Source of the DNA: Plectrocnemia conspersa
Taxonomy: Eukaryota; Arthropoda; Insecta; Trichoptera; Polycentropodidae
Assembly: GCA_009617715.1 (NCBI GenBank)
Contig: VTFK01000052.1
Location: 558,001 to 622,000, forward strand
DNA: 64,000 nt
Direction: 5' to 3'
Shown here piece by piece: positions 1-14,429 of the stretch. The notes beneath the pieces were generated by a model, which worked only from the letters and a program-made list of their open reading frames with translations, made no database searches and was not told the DNA's origin. A program made the position numbers and the translations under genes. How positions within the stretch are numbered: position 1 is the first letter of the stretch; each line of letters opens with the position of its first letter.

Positions 1-780
1 AAAAAATTTAAAATATTATTTTAATCTCATAATTCATACTGTTTGCTATTTCGGCAGCTATACTCCTGCCATAGTCATGAAATTTCAGCAACTGTCGCTC
101 TCGTCCATGACCTTGTCATATATTGACGCGCTTGCGGTGGGTCAAGATTAATGACATTAATTAATTGTCCATTTGCAGGGGCCTAGTCATTTGTGTCCGT
201 GCTAATGTGATTTTTTAAATGTGTGATAATTAGGACGGTGACAATTTTATGTTATTTTGTCGCTCGTATAGACTCCAAAATCAGAAGCAAAGATCTGATA
301 ATCGCGTTTGTTCATTGCGATATTTTTTTGGATTTTTGTTATAGCCGAATATTGTTTTAATTAAGACCATAAAATTGACTTTGGCCCAAAAAGCGAAACA
401 CAGGAATTATATTAATATTTTCCGATTAATATTTAATATTTCAAAAAAAAACAATGGAATGAACAAAAAATGTAGTTTTTCATTTATTTTAATGTGCATT
501 GTTTACTTGGTTACGTGTCTATCAAAATCCAAATCCTAACAGAAAAATTAAATTCTTAAAGACATTTCACCGGTTTCTACCATATTTTACCGTGCCCGTG
601 CTGTCGATCCACCATAAAGACTATCGGACAAGCTGAAAATTAATCAGCCAGTAAAAATAAAAGGTGGCGAGAAATATGTGAGAAGAAAATGTCGCGTGTG
701 TACTGTACATGGAATAAGGAAAAATACGGCATACATGTGCAGAAGTTGTGAAATTGTTTTTATGCGTATCACTCAAAAAT
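1..780. other. AT-rich non-coding stretch
   Basis: No ORF with recognisable coding character and no repeat that I could pair. It is intronic or intergenic background. Confidence 0.5.
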
Positions 781-1070
781 AAATAATATTGAATAAGATA
801 AAAAAAAGTGTAAATAATAATAATAAATATAACAGTGTCTATAAGTGTAATTATGAAAATTAATGTGCTATGAAAATAAATTTAAAAAAGAATATTGAAT
901 TAGATAAAAAAAGTGTAAATAATAATAATGAATATAAATAAGATACAGTGTATTTAAGTGTAATTATGAAAATAGATTAAAAAAATAATATTGAAATAGA
1001 TAAAAAAAGTGTAAATAATAATAATAAATATAAATAAAATACAGTGCTTATAAGTGTAATTATGAAAATA
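781..1070. repeat. Three-copy tandem repeat, unit about 90-110 bp
   Basis: Three head-to-tail copies begin near 781, 891 and 985. Each runs from an AATATTGAAT-like start through GATAAAAAAAGTGTAAATAA, an AATAATAAT tract and ACAGTG to TAAGTGTAATTATGAAAAT. The second and third copies differ by small indels, so this is a moderately old local duplication. No coding function is suggested. Confidence 0.8.
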
Positions 1071-2389
1071 AATGTGTTCGTGATAGTTATACATAGAAAA
1101 TGTACGCCGAAAAATTTGGTGAGTGCAAATTATATTATACTATAAACGGGTATTTTACATAAATCGTTCCCACAAAAAATTATAGAAGCATTTAAACATA
1201 CATATTATTAAATTATAAAAAAACTGGTTTGTAACCATCGGAACCATTTTCAATTTACGCGAAATATGAGGAATAAAAAAACATATTTATTCGTACATGA
1301 TTATATTCCTCAGATATTCTTTTAAGCGCAATATTATTTTTTTTCTCAAATATTTTACTTAATGACAATAAACTAATATAGCGATAATTTATCTGAATTT
1401 TAGCTTTTTTCCTCTGGTTCCTTATCTGTGAATCAATGCAGTTTTCCAAATGATGAGGAAATATCAAAATAACAAACACTCGTAAATTAATGGACGCTAT
1501 TTTTTGGAACTTATTTGATTACTGTGTTATCTAATTTATCTATATATATACCGTAACGTTTTTACTTTTAAATTTTGCAACAATATACAAAATTTTAGGT
1601 AGAAAAACTTTGTTATAAAATGTACTATCAACCGCGGATGTTTCGATTTATTTTGATTGGATTGATTTTATGTTTACCTAGCCAAACAGTTTTGATCCTA
1701 AAATATATTTCTGTTCAAGGAGTGTAACATAAAATTGTATTTATTAGATGAAATAAACAAATATGGTTCGTACGTTTGATTACAAAATTCACATGCCCCA
1801 AAAAGGTGGCAAACCCTTGTATTGCGACGCAATGGAATAAGACGACTCTTTTTTACAAAAAGTTGCATAATATAATTGTTTATTTGATATGCAGAAATAG
1901 TGTACTACTATCTCTCATTATCATGATGGCATCCTAGTATTATTTAATTAAATTAAATGCAAGGTGCAGACTCTTCTTCATTCAAGACTCGTACACGAGT
2001 CCACGGACGCTAAGCTGTTAAGAACCGTTACTGAACCTATTTGATTAAGAGGGATTATTTGAGTAAACTAATTCATATTTTATTCCTTTCGAAATATTTT
2101 ACGGTTTGCATTTGAATTGATTAAAAAATATTTTTATATAACACAACACAATGTTTTCAAATTTATATAATCTGCTAGATTTATAATTTATTTTGACATA
2201 TAAATTTTGGTTGTAGCTAATAAGGAAACATACAAATTTAGGGTTAAAATGACTTGAACCGTTTTCAAAATAAATTGAACGTATTAAAATTGACTTTACA
2301 CAATAAAAAAAAATTTCATTCAAAAGAAAATTTTGTTAAGCCATGATAATTAACATTTTTAATAATGCTTACAGCATATATTTATTGTT
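1071..2389. other. AT-rich non-coding stretch
   Basis: No supported gene. A short ATG ORF at 1101-1119 runs into a GTGAGT donor-like sequence, but seven codons are not enough to call an exon. The other open frames are short and AT-driven. Confidence 0.45.
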
Positions 2390-2455
2390 CTTGCTATATT
2401 ATATTCCACCAATTTATCATATTCATGATAAATTGGTGGAATATAATATAGCAAG
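2390..2455. repeat. Perfect 31-bp inverted repeat (hairpin)
   Basis: Arms 2390-2420 and 2425-2455 are exactly complementary over 31 bp and are separated by the four bases ATTC. Transcribed from either strand this would fold into a long mismatch-free hairpin. Perfection in such AT-rich neutral DNA implies recent origin or a selected function. It could be the core of a foldback element. Confidence 0.9.
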
Positions 2456-2760
2456 TCTGTCATATCTTTAATTTTTTCTTGTTATTGATCTGCTGGTAGA
2501 GTACAGTGGAAGTAAGGAAATTATTTCGTATATTTTCGGTCTTCTTCTTTTGGGTGAAAGGTCTAAAATATGGAAGTCTGTATTATCATCAAAAGTTTTA
2601 TAAAACATCTTATATGTGACAATTTTTAAAACGCATACATTGTATTTTTAGCCAACAAGCAGATACCCCGACGGTATTTTTGGTTCTTCTTGTTATCAAT
2701 TATTTTAATTCTTTGGTCGAAATAAAATCCTTTTGCATCATTCTTTCAACTGAAAATGAC

Positions 2761-3954
2761 TTATTTACAACAGTCTCTTATTAACTCATAATAATGTTCA
2801 GAGATGTATAAGTAATTCGTATTTTTTTTGCTCGTTTCTATCAAGCTGAAATAACGATCATTTGGCACAAACGAATGTCCTGATAATAAAAATTTGTGAT
2901 CTACAATGTTAATATTATTATTAGGAGATTGAACTATTTTTAACCATCTTAGTGCCATTTTGATGTTACGATTTTGGAACTACGCTGAACAAGCATCGCT
3001 GTAAGCTATTACGTGTTTATGGGTAGTCACATTTTCATAATGCTTATACACAAGGCGACTTCTTGTGAACTTCTTAAAATTATAGACTCATTCCATACAT
3101 ACATTTTAACCATATTATTGTGAAATTATGGCAACCTAAGTTATAGACATACATATTTCACTTATAATAAGTAACCGAAACGGAAATTTTGGGATACGGA
3201 TGCGCTTTTTATGAATCAAATGAAAATCTTTTGCTTTTTGCAGATCATCTTTTAGACATTCCCTTGCTTGCTTAACGTTTTTTAAATATAAATAATGTAT
3301 TCGTGTAAGATCAAATTTTTCTACTTCATTGCTGAATGCATCAATTTTTAATTTCAATAAATCACATTTTTGGCGTGTATCTTTACAAGAAGAATGAAAG
3401 CTTAAGTTGAACTTAGTTTTAAATATCACTTATTTAATATTTTCCCTACATTTCTCTACATAAAGGACATACATTTTTTTAATATCTAAATCAAAGATTA
3501 AATTTTTTCGATCTGGAGTGTGATAATATTTGGTATAATGTCTTTCATTTTCTGGGAAAATTAAAATGTGTTCTTTTATAACAGTACTTTTATCCTTAAC
3601 GGTTTTCCGAGATGATCCGGGCATTTTCTACCTCCGGTAGAAATTTTAAAAGTATCTAAAAAAATTCTTACAGTGTTTAAAAAATATTCAAAACTTGCTT
3701 TTCTCATCGAGTTTTTCACTAGTTTTGGGACGTCTTTGTTTTATCATTTGCTTATGGATTGTATATTTTAAAAATAAATTTTGCATAGAAAAATTTTTTA
3801 ATATACAAAATTGTTCAAAATTAGATTTTCTTTCTTCATATTTAAAGAGATCCAAACATTTTTTTGAGCAGAAGCAATCCTTATTTTTAAAAACCTTATC
3901 TTTAACAATTTTGAAAGTTTTTGTAGTGTATTCCTTGCCGGTAATTCTCTTCAA
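2761..3954 (-). pseudogene. Degraded transposon-type gene of a widespread insect family
   Basis: Four adjacent minus-strand open blocks, read from high to low coordinate, follow the domain order of an uncharacterised repetitive protein family common in insect genomes. Block 3954-3688 has GKEY and a Cys cluster (CFCSKKC) followed by an EER motif. Block 3624-3430 has RHYTKYY and KKMYVLYVEKC. Block 3429-3136 has FNLSFH and a DTRQKCDLLKLKI motif. Block 2958-2761 has HKFLLSGHSFVPNDRYF. The blocks are split by stops and frame changes, so the gene is dead. The family is recognised from memory of its motifs, and its catalytic chemistry is not established here. A related C-terminal scrap lies at 51042-51368. 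Confidence 0.7.
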
Positions 3955-3959
3955 CTTTC

Positions 3960-4930
3960 TGACGTTTTGTGTATAGTTATGTTTATTTCTTGTTGTATTT
4001 TATTTTCATATTCTCTGGCTCCGTGTCTGGGGCTTTTTGTATTTTTATAAAAAATGCTTACAGAGGAATCTTAGTGAGATTCATCAGAAGACGATAACTG
4101 TCTTGTTTGTTTCCATTTTTTTGACATGCTATTTAAATTTAGCGGTGGTATGTCAATAAACCGCATAAAAATAAGTTTATCAATATAGATATTAATTACC
4201 TGAGTCACTATCTGATGACATAATGGAAAATCAAATTCAGGTTTGCAAGTACAACAGAGGTAAACAACAACGATACAAGCACTGCGTCACGGAAGCTAAC
4301 ACGCAGCAAACTGACTTATCCACTATCAAAATAAACGTTGTAATAACGCGTCAAATTTTTCACACCTAAATTTTACATTATATTATATTAATTTAAAACA
4401 GTGTCAGACGAAATAATTATTAAACTCATTTTTTTCGATTTGTTGACTTTGACCACTTTCATAATTATAGAGTCAGTTGCTTATTCGGGTATGTTATATT
4501 ATGGATTCCGATTTAAAATGCTGCAAACGAAAGTGTCATAAAGGACACGAATAACTGACGGATCGGAGTAAAACGCGTTCCGCATAACAAAGCCGAGCAT
4601 CTTGAATAATATATCGTAGACGTCATTTACTTGTAGAGATCCTCCTCTTACTATCAAAAGCGATATTTAGTAGAAGATTCTCTAGCAGGAACGTTTTCAT
4701 AGAGATTGTAAGAATAATCAAATTGTGAACATGATCGTGAAAATGACATAAATTGGCACTTTCCGACCCATCTTCATGGAGAGCAGATTGAATGTATCTA
4801 AATGATTTTAAATAATCTGCATATGTTATGTATGTAATAGTTTGTACATTGACAGTTCAGTTATCTGAAAAAAAAGCAATTGCCATCGAATCAGATGATC
4901 GACACGAGGGAAAGCGTGCATATTAGTCGT
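3960..4930. other. Non-coding stretch beside the transposon remnant
   Basis: No gene is supported. It may include the 5' flank and terminal sequence of the minus-strand transposon remnant, but I could not define element ends or a target duplication. Confidence 0.4.
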
Positions 4931-4934
4931 AATT

Positions 4935-5425
4935 GTAGTGCCGCCCTCGGTCATGCGACAGTTGCGCTGACCGGTACGTTCCGGCCGCGACGGCCGGGAC
5001 GCGCGGACACGTGGTCGACTCCTTCGCCACCGGCGGTCTTATGCTGCATCGGGATGCGGAGGACCAGAGAAGGAATTACGGTGGGCGCTGGTTTTTGGGC
5101 GGCGAGCGGGGTGGGCGGTACTGCAGTAGGCGTTGCGCGCGCCGCGGCCCGGGGCCAGTCGCCGCCCAAACGCGCGTGCGGTCGCAACGGCCGCCCACGG
5201 TACCGGTACCCATCGTCGCGCAAATCGATCGCAAGCACGCGGCACGGGGAACGCGGGCGGGACGCGCGTGGAAGCGCCACGCGCCTCCCAGCATCGCGCG
5301 CGCCCTTATCACCACTCTCCCGATACGCGCGCCGCCTCTTGTATATCGATCCACTGCAGATCCGCCGGCCGACAGTTGACGGCAACATCCTGACGCTGAT
5401 AACACAGCGCGCGACCCGTAACACG
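4935..5425. promoter_or_regulatory. GC/CpG-rich island, candidate promoter or 5' exon
   Basis: About 490 bp of strongly GC-rich, CpG-rich sequence sits in otherwise very AT-rich DNA with sharp edges. Several frames on both strands are open (157 codons on the minus strand at 5424-4951, 204 on the plus strand at 4880-5494). Simultaneous openness in overlapping frames is what GC-rich sequence gives by chance, and the translations are Arg/Ala/Pro-rich with no domain I recognise. A promoter or 5'UTR exon, either of Shaker (+) or of a divergent gene (-), is the simplest reading. A GC-rich insertion is the alternative. Confidence 0.45.
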
Positions 5426-7177
5426 CAGTGTCTTGCGTCAATAACAAATCATAACCCGAAAAATTACACACACAACACATACAATTATATTTAAATCGCA
5501 ACCCTCTACAATCGATTATCAATATAAATTCCTTAGATCAAATCAAAACTTATCATAAACACAAAAACATTCTTCTCCAAATCAAGTTAATTAATTCGCA
5601 CAGAACTTAAAATCAAAAGTGACTACTGTTTTATTTTTAATTATGCAGTATACACGAACGCATGTAAACATTCACAATAAATAGTATATTTTATGAATAA
5701 AATAAGATTTTTAGATGCTATGATTACATAACGCCCAAAATCGACAGCGTTATATTAGAAAGCATGCTCCTTAACATTTCAGAATATATTATTATTTCTT
5801 CTATATTTTTAAATATACAAATAAATATTTATATATGTTCAAATTGACTTTAAAACAGTGTATTAGATAAAAAAAACTGCTCAAATAAAAAAGTATGTAT
5901 GATGAATATATTAATAAGCTATTACATACATATCTTAAATAAGTAAGAAACTTTACTTAATTTTACATCTTTAACTGACACTGATGTAATATATAATAGA
6001 TAAACTTTTAAAAATCGATTATAATATTTTTAAACAGTTCTTATCTAATAACAATGAGATCTTAAATAAAAAAATAGCTTCAACCCATTCAATTGCAAAG
6101 TATATAAATATTATTTTTAATTGTAAATTTCATTAACAATATAAGATCGTACTTTAGATACGTAGATTATATAATATAACATATATTTAAAAAGTTAGTT
6201 GCTTTATTATTTTTAATATACTCATTATCAATATATTTTATTTAAAATAATTTAATATTCAACTATGACAGGATACGTGAGTATAAATCAGAACATATTA
6301 AGCAAAATCCATTTTTTTTAAACAGCAAAAAATCTTGAATAAAAAATATAATTGTACCTTAGATACTGATTATATAACGTTTTATCAGAAAGTAAGTTTC
6401 TTTATGTTTAATTTGAATCATATTTCTTTTAAGAGTACTTTAGAACAAATAAACTAATACCTATTTCATTATAACATAATAAAATTATATGTTTTAAAAA
6501 AAATTCTCGAATACGAGTTTTTATATAAGTCATTAATCTGCTACAAATTAACTATTTATATATGCTTAATTAAAAGTTGAATTAAATATATTAACAATCT
6601 ATTATCAAAATTTATTAATAATAGAGCAGTGTATGTGTTGAATTTAATAATTATATTTTACATCCGATATATGTATATACCATTTTTTTTATTTAAATTT
6701 CTCCATACATAATTTGCTATTTAATACAATTTTATATTCTAAGATTTTTTTCCCATACTAAATATTAATATATTCTGCCTAAAAAAAGTAATTTGTATTT
6801 TTCAGACGGTTCTATATTTTTAACTTTATATATGAAAAAAAGTATATAATGCGATTATATATAAAGAGGATTATTTCTATTTTGTGTATGTTTATGTGCG
6901 AATGTGTTACTATATTTATATATTATATAGAAATACAACAACCTTCTTATCACTTATATATTTAAACAGTATGCCTTTTACTAACACATACATTAAAAAT
7001 ATATAGTCAAGTAAACCAGTATTATTATTTCTTCAGATCATACACATTCAATTAAATATTATACCTTAATATTACACTTTATCGTAATTTTATTTTATAA
7101 GCAAATTTATTCTTCTAATTTATAAATTTATAATCCTTAAAACCGTAAAAAATATTTTACGTGCAGTATTAATATAA
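5426..7177. other. Very AT-rich non-coding stretch
   Basis: Extremely AT-rich sequence with no ORF of coding character. I saw no pairable repeat beyond short A/T runs. Confidence 0.5.
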
Positions 7178-7245
7178 CCGGCAATGGCGAAGTGGATGCT
7201 TTTGATATTGAACGAAAAGTTCTTGGTTCGATTTCAGTCGATAAC
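7178..7245 (+). repeat. tRNA-derived SINE-like head
   Basis: A near-perfect RNA polymerase III A box, TGGCGAAGTGG (7185-7195), is followed 40 bp later by a B box, GGTTCGATTTC (7225-7235). This is close to tRNA spacing. The flanks do not form a complementary acceptor stem, so it is a tRNA-derived repeat or tRNA pseudogene rather than a working tRNA. Confidence 0.55.
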
Positions 7246-9900
<2,655 letters not shown>

Positions 9901-9901
9901 C

Positions 9902-10178
9902 CTGATTCCAATTTGAATGTCGCTAATAATACAAGACAGGTTGCGACGTCGCCGTCGTCATCGGTGTTATTGTTTGTGTTCTCTGATCCGCAATAGATTT
10001 CGCTATCAGCTGGACTCAAATCTATGTCGCGACCTATCCCAGACTGAAGCGCGCACTTACACCGATGCAACCTTCGCCGGTGCAACAAACGCGCCACTTC
10101 TGCGCAATGCATCCCCCGCGCAATGCTAAACTTTCCGGGCGGCGGTGCCCCCTCGCGATCGATATAGCTGCTCGCCAT
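9902..10178 (-). CDS. Candidate first coding exon on the minus strand
   Basis: On the minus strand an ATG at 10178 opens 92 codons through a GC-rich block and meets CAG|GTGAG, a good splice donor, with the last exon base at 9902 (phase 1). The translation starts MASSYIDREGAPPPG and ends in an Asn/Asp-rich stretch before LATFKLESG. It resembles no domain I know. A second donor, GGT|GTAAGT, lies inside the ORF (last exon base 10061, also phase 1). The frame stays open upstream to 10259, so the start is not fixed. It could be the 5' exon of a gene running left from this window, or a chance ORF in a GC-rich regulatory island. No downstream exon was found. Confidence 0.3.
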
Positions 10179-10574
10179 TGCTGTATGACACTTATTTACG
10201 AATATTTGTGAATATAATAATAAATAAATAAATCTGAATTGAAAATAAACTCTGTGCAATAAAACCGACTTATCCCTAGGCCCTTCAATATAATCTAAAT
10301 TGAATATTTTATTTTACATACGCATATATGTATATAAATATTTTTAAATGGCATATGCACATTTTAAATCTGAATATGCCTATAAAAATAGACTTGACTC
10401 ATTTTTTATTTTATTTTCGAATACAACCAATTATTATTATATATTATATTATTATATTCGTATTCACCACAGTAAAACATAACAAATACGTTCGTAAAAA
10501 TATGTGTTCAGATGACCAGTGTAATACATTGAGCTAAATTGCATTAAAAATTGAATCGAATCGATATGGTGCAG

Positions 10575-10690
10575 TTTGAGAAGCGCTGGCCGCTTGCAAA
10601 CACCCGTCCCGCGTCCAGAAAGCCTCATTGCGCTTTCGTCGTTCGACTTGTTCGCAATGACTGCAAAATGCGCCGTTAAACAACCTGCTG
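10575..10690. promoter_or_regulatory. Short GC-rich block
   Basis: About 115 bp of CpG-containing sequence between AT-rich flanks, 400 bp from the 9.9-10.2 kb block. Together they may form one regulatory or promoter region. No gene is supported within it. Confidence 0.3.
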
Positions 10691-10699
10691 GATAATGTT

Positions 10700-11282
10700 A
10701 GTTAAATTTAACTGTACTAGTTAAATGTGTTTTGATTTGATTTTAAATGTTTTATCGTGCACTTTTTTATTTGAATGCTGTGTGTTTTATATATATTTTT
10801 ATCAACAAACCCTTAACATAACACATACACATATATTATACATGTACACAAATTATCATATGCAGTGTTTCGTATATACAAGAGAGCATGTTATATCACT
10901 CATTGTTCACCATCTTATTGTTATTATTTTTCCCAGTGCATCAATCGCAACTTAATTATTGTTAAATGTTGGACGTGTAAAATGCCTAAGATCCCTCATT
11001 TCTACCTCAGTCACCATCATTGCACTCTCGGTGTCAGCTCATTTCATACTTTCAGTGTGTATATAATAAGGATATATATTATATAAGTGTGTTGTGGGCA
11101 AGTGATCAGTGATACATATCAAATGTTTAGCCATAGCAAAGAGTTCGATAGTGTCCAAAGTGCAACTGGCTATTTTATTGCTTTTTACTAGGTATATATA
11201 AGCTATGTTTTACATATTATTTGAGAGCACCTTTTCAAATAATTTATTACTTTTAAGTGCAATAATAATTACACAGATTGTG
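10700..11282. other. Non-coding stretch
   Basis: Short open frames only, none with coding character. No repeat unit of the following array was recognised before 11283. Confidence 0.4.
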
Positions 11283-12290
11283 CTGGCGCGTTTAAAAATC
11301 TGACGTGTACTTATCAATTGTAACAATAAATTATATTTTAAACGGGAAAACTACATTTAAAAGTAGCATGAATGTGCAATATATTTTTTGTGGATAAAAA
11401 TCAATCATTTAATATATTTTTAAACGTAAAAAAAAAATATTTTCAGGAGTGAAAAATCGATTGGCGCGATTGTTAAAAACATGCACTAATGTTTTTATAA
11501 ATATATGTGCAAATATGTATTTTTTTTATTAAAACTTAATTATTTAATATAATTTTTAACATAATAAATAATCTTTTCAGCAGTAAATATTCGATTGGCG
11601 CGATTGTTAAAAATTTATACTGTTTTTTTTTATATATGATATTTTAATCACATGGCACATTTAAAACTATCCTGAACGTGCAAATATTTTCTGTTGATAA
11701 AACTCTAATTTCCTACATGTGATATTTTAATTATTATAAAATATTTCATCAATAAAAAAATCCTAATTGTGCAAATTTATATTTGGTTCATATAACACAA
11801 TTATTTATTAGTACATATAATATTTTTAGCAGTATTGGCGCGTTTATTAAAAAATTACACTGATTTTTATATATGATATTTTAATCGAGTAAAATAGAGT
11901 GGCACATTAAAAGTATCCTGAATATTTTTTGTTGATAAAACTCTATCTTCAGCAGTGAAAAATCGATTGACGCATTTGTTCAATAAAAAATTCTAATTGT
12001 GCAAATTTATTGTTCATATAACACAATTATTTATTAGTATATTTATATGTGATAAAAAATATTTTTAGCAGTGAAATATCGACTGGCGCGTTTGTTTAAA
12101 AAATACACTAATTTTTCTATTGATTCAAGATTTTTTAAATATGTGTTAAATAAAATGCATTTTTTTGCTTTTTTAATTTTTTTCATTTTTTTAAAGCTGC
12201 AAATTAAGCAAATATTGCTGAAAATATTTGAGTTATATGATTCTGGTATTCTTTACAATATTCACAAAATATTTTAATTTTATAAATTTG
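11283..12290 (+). repeat. Decayed tandem array with six TTGGCGCG-type cores
   Basis: A diverged unit recurs in direct orientation with cores at 11283, 11461, 11595, 11835, 11967 and 12083. The shared context is TTTT(C)AGCAGTGAAA, ATCGATTGGCGCG, then TTGTTAAAAAAT and ACACTAATTTTT. Some units also share a tail containing GATATTTTAATC, TGGCACATTTAAAA and TTGATAAAACTCT. Spacings vary from about 115 to 240 bp, so units have lost or gained pieces. The CG-containing core is the best preserved part. Its resemblance to an E2F-type site (TTTSGCGC) is only an observation. Confidence 0.75.
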
Positions 12291-13485
12291 ATATGTTTTA
12301 TATATAATATTAAAAGGACAGTATTAGTACGAAATTTTTTCATGAATTTTTTAATGCAAAAAAATATTTATTGTGCTATGTTTAATATTATTTTTTATTT
12401 AATTTAACGCCTTATTTATTGTTGTTTATTTTAGTCACCTTTTATTATGTACATATTTATCCACAAAGTAAAAATATAAATTGAGTGACGTGACATTCTA
12501 ACGTAGATCATTAAAAATTCGAGTGCAAAGTGCAATCTGACATATTGAAACGCAGCCCACATTATTAAGAGATGTCAGTTAATAGTCAGTTTCATTAGTG
12601 AAAATATGATCTAATATTTTATTTTTTAAAACTAAATTTAGCTAATCTATCGGATCATATCATGTTGAAAAATTAAAATAAATATTTTTTAATATACTTT
12701 GATTTTAGACTAGTGTCTCACTACTTAGTTAGAAGTTGTTGATCTAATTTTCAATAAATAAATAAATTTAAATACCGAAAATAAAATAAAAAGAGCAATC
12801 TGGATTTTGAATAATTTTGTGACTGTTTCGGTAGCAGTGATCCTTGTCTTAAATTAGCATAATGTTGCAACATCATATTTATTATAAATAAAATAAATGT
12901 GCCATGTTAATATAACTTTCATATATCAAACATATGTCGCTTCACATTAAGTTCCAAACTCGTTAAAACAAAGTTTGCAAGTGAAAATGTGAAACGTACT
13001 TATCACAATAGCAACTGATATTCTAGAAAATATTCTTACGGGAATTTCTATATCAAACATTCACTTTTCTTGCTGGCGTTGCAAGAGACTGAATTAAAGC
13101 AATAAAAATTACATACACGCTCACATATGCGAATGCACATGGGATGGCACATCTGTAAGTTCAATGTAATTGGCACGGCTGCAATTAAAAAATGGAGCAC
13201 GAAATAGTTGCACTTTTTAAGTTATTATATTAATTGTTTCCAATTATGTGTAATAGTTTTATGAAGAATTGTTTCTCTTCTATAGGAACATATGATTATA
13301 AAATATCATAACATTTCTATTTATGGCAATTAATCGTTTGATTAGGGAAATGAAATAATATTCTATATAGGATTGCGAATTATATTACCTGAACTCTGTA
13401 TTATTTTCTGGTTAACTAGTACATGCTTATTGCGAAGTACAGGTGGCTGAATTCGATCTATAAATCATTGTTTGATAAACGTGAT
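12291..13485. other. AT-rich non-coding stretch
   Basis: No supported gene or repeat. Confidence 0.45.
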
Positions 13486-13840
13486 CTTTATTGGTGACCC
13501 CAACCCCGCTAATACTCTAATCTTGACATCATGTTACACCTCGCGCTCGATTCAGATTATCTGCGGTCGTAGGCGCTTAACGAACGACACACTTCCTCTA
13601 AACGCCCACGGCCGATACGGCCCTGTGTTTTCGGCGCGCGTGTGTGTACTTAGACGGTGTGTTAATTAGGCTGAACCGCCGCATAAATCTAAATTTACAC
13701 GTTCATAATTCAAAATCTAGTTATTCCGGAGCCGAGCGAAAATTTTGACGTCAAGATCCGATCTTGATATCCAGCAGTCGATTAGTTTGAAAACTCAACA
13801 AGTACATAGTAGAGCAAGTGAGCAATGAACGGTATGTGCC
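13486..13840. promoter_or_regulatory. GC-rich block with palindromic CRE
   Basis: A moderately GC-rich block (13490-13680) is followed by the 10-bp palindrome TTGACGTCAA (13745-13754), whose core is a full CRE (TGACGTCA), and by the adjoining near-palindrome TCAAGATCCGATCTTGA. Downstream a short ATG (ATGAACG near 13826) abuts GTATGT, a possible donor. Promoter or enhancer activity is inferred. No exon is proven. Confidence 0.35.
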
Positions 13841-14342
13841 GTTCGCTTAAGCATATATAATATTTATATAAAATAAATCTAATAAATTTGGAACAGCTAG
13901 AGAAATACAAATTAAATTCATTCTATAAGTAACATAACATAAATCCATTATATAAATCAATTACTTCTCAATAGCCTTGATAGTCTTTCACAAATTTTGA
14001 ATAGCGTCAAGTTCACCTAAGCAGAGTCTTGAGATTTATTTTATGTGAAAATGTTCTTAACAGTGATCTCGGAATGTGCAAAGAGGCTATAATATCGCTG
14101 ATGCTTTCACATAATATTTATAATCCATCTATGATGAATCATCTTCGGCTCCCGTTGCAAAGGGACTGGTTTTGTGAAGCTCAATTCGCTACATTTTGAA
14201 TTTTCTATTTGAAACTTCATCGTTTCCTTATTCGTGGAGATGTATGAAAGATCTACAAAAAGGATATTAATTGTCTACCGAAAATTTTAGACCGTTCGTG
14301 TTTGATATATTTATTTACGATGAGCAGTAAATCAAATAATTG

Positions 14343-14429
14343 TTCCATAAAATGAATTGTTTGTGCAATACTGTTGGGCGGATTTAAGATTTACCTTACA
14401 TAAATACACAAATAATTCATTTTATGGAA
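14343..14429. repeat. Inverted repeat, 23-bp arms
   Basis: Arms 14343-14365 and 14407-14429 are complementary with one mismatch around a 41-bp spacer. The size suits a tiny foldback element or a precursor-like hairpin. Flanking target duplications were not seen. Confidence 0.75.

Noticed and set aside
1101..1125. Seven-codon ATG frame into GTGAGT
   Set aside because: The phase (1) does not suit the recognised Shaker exon and the length is too short to judge.
4880..5494. 204-codon plus-strand ORF and its overlapping 157-codon minus-strand partner
   Set aside because: Several frames on both strands are open at once because stop codons are rare in GC-rich DNA. No domain is recognisable and no splice partner was found. 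I kept the region only as an island.
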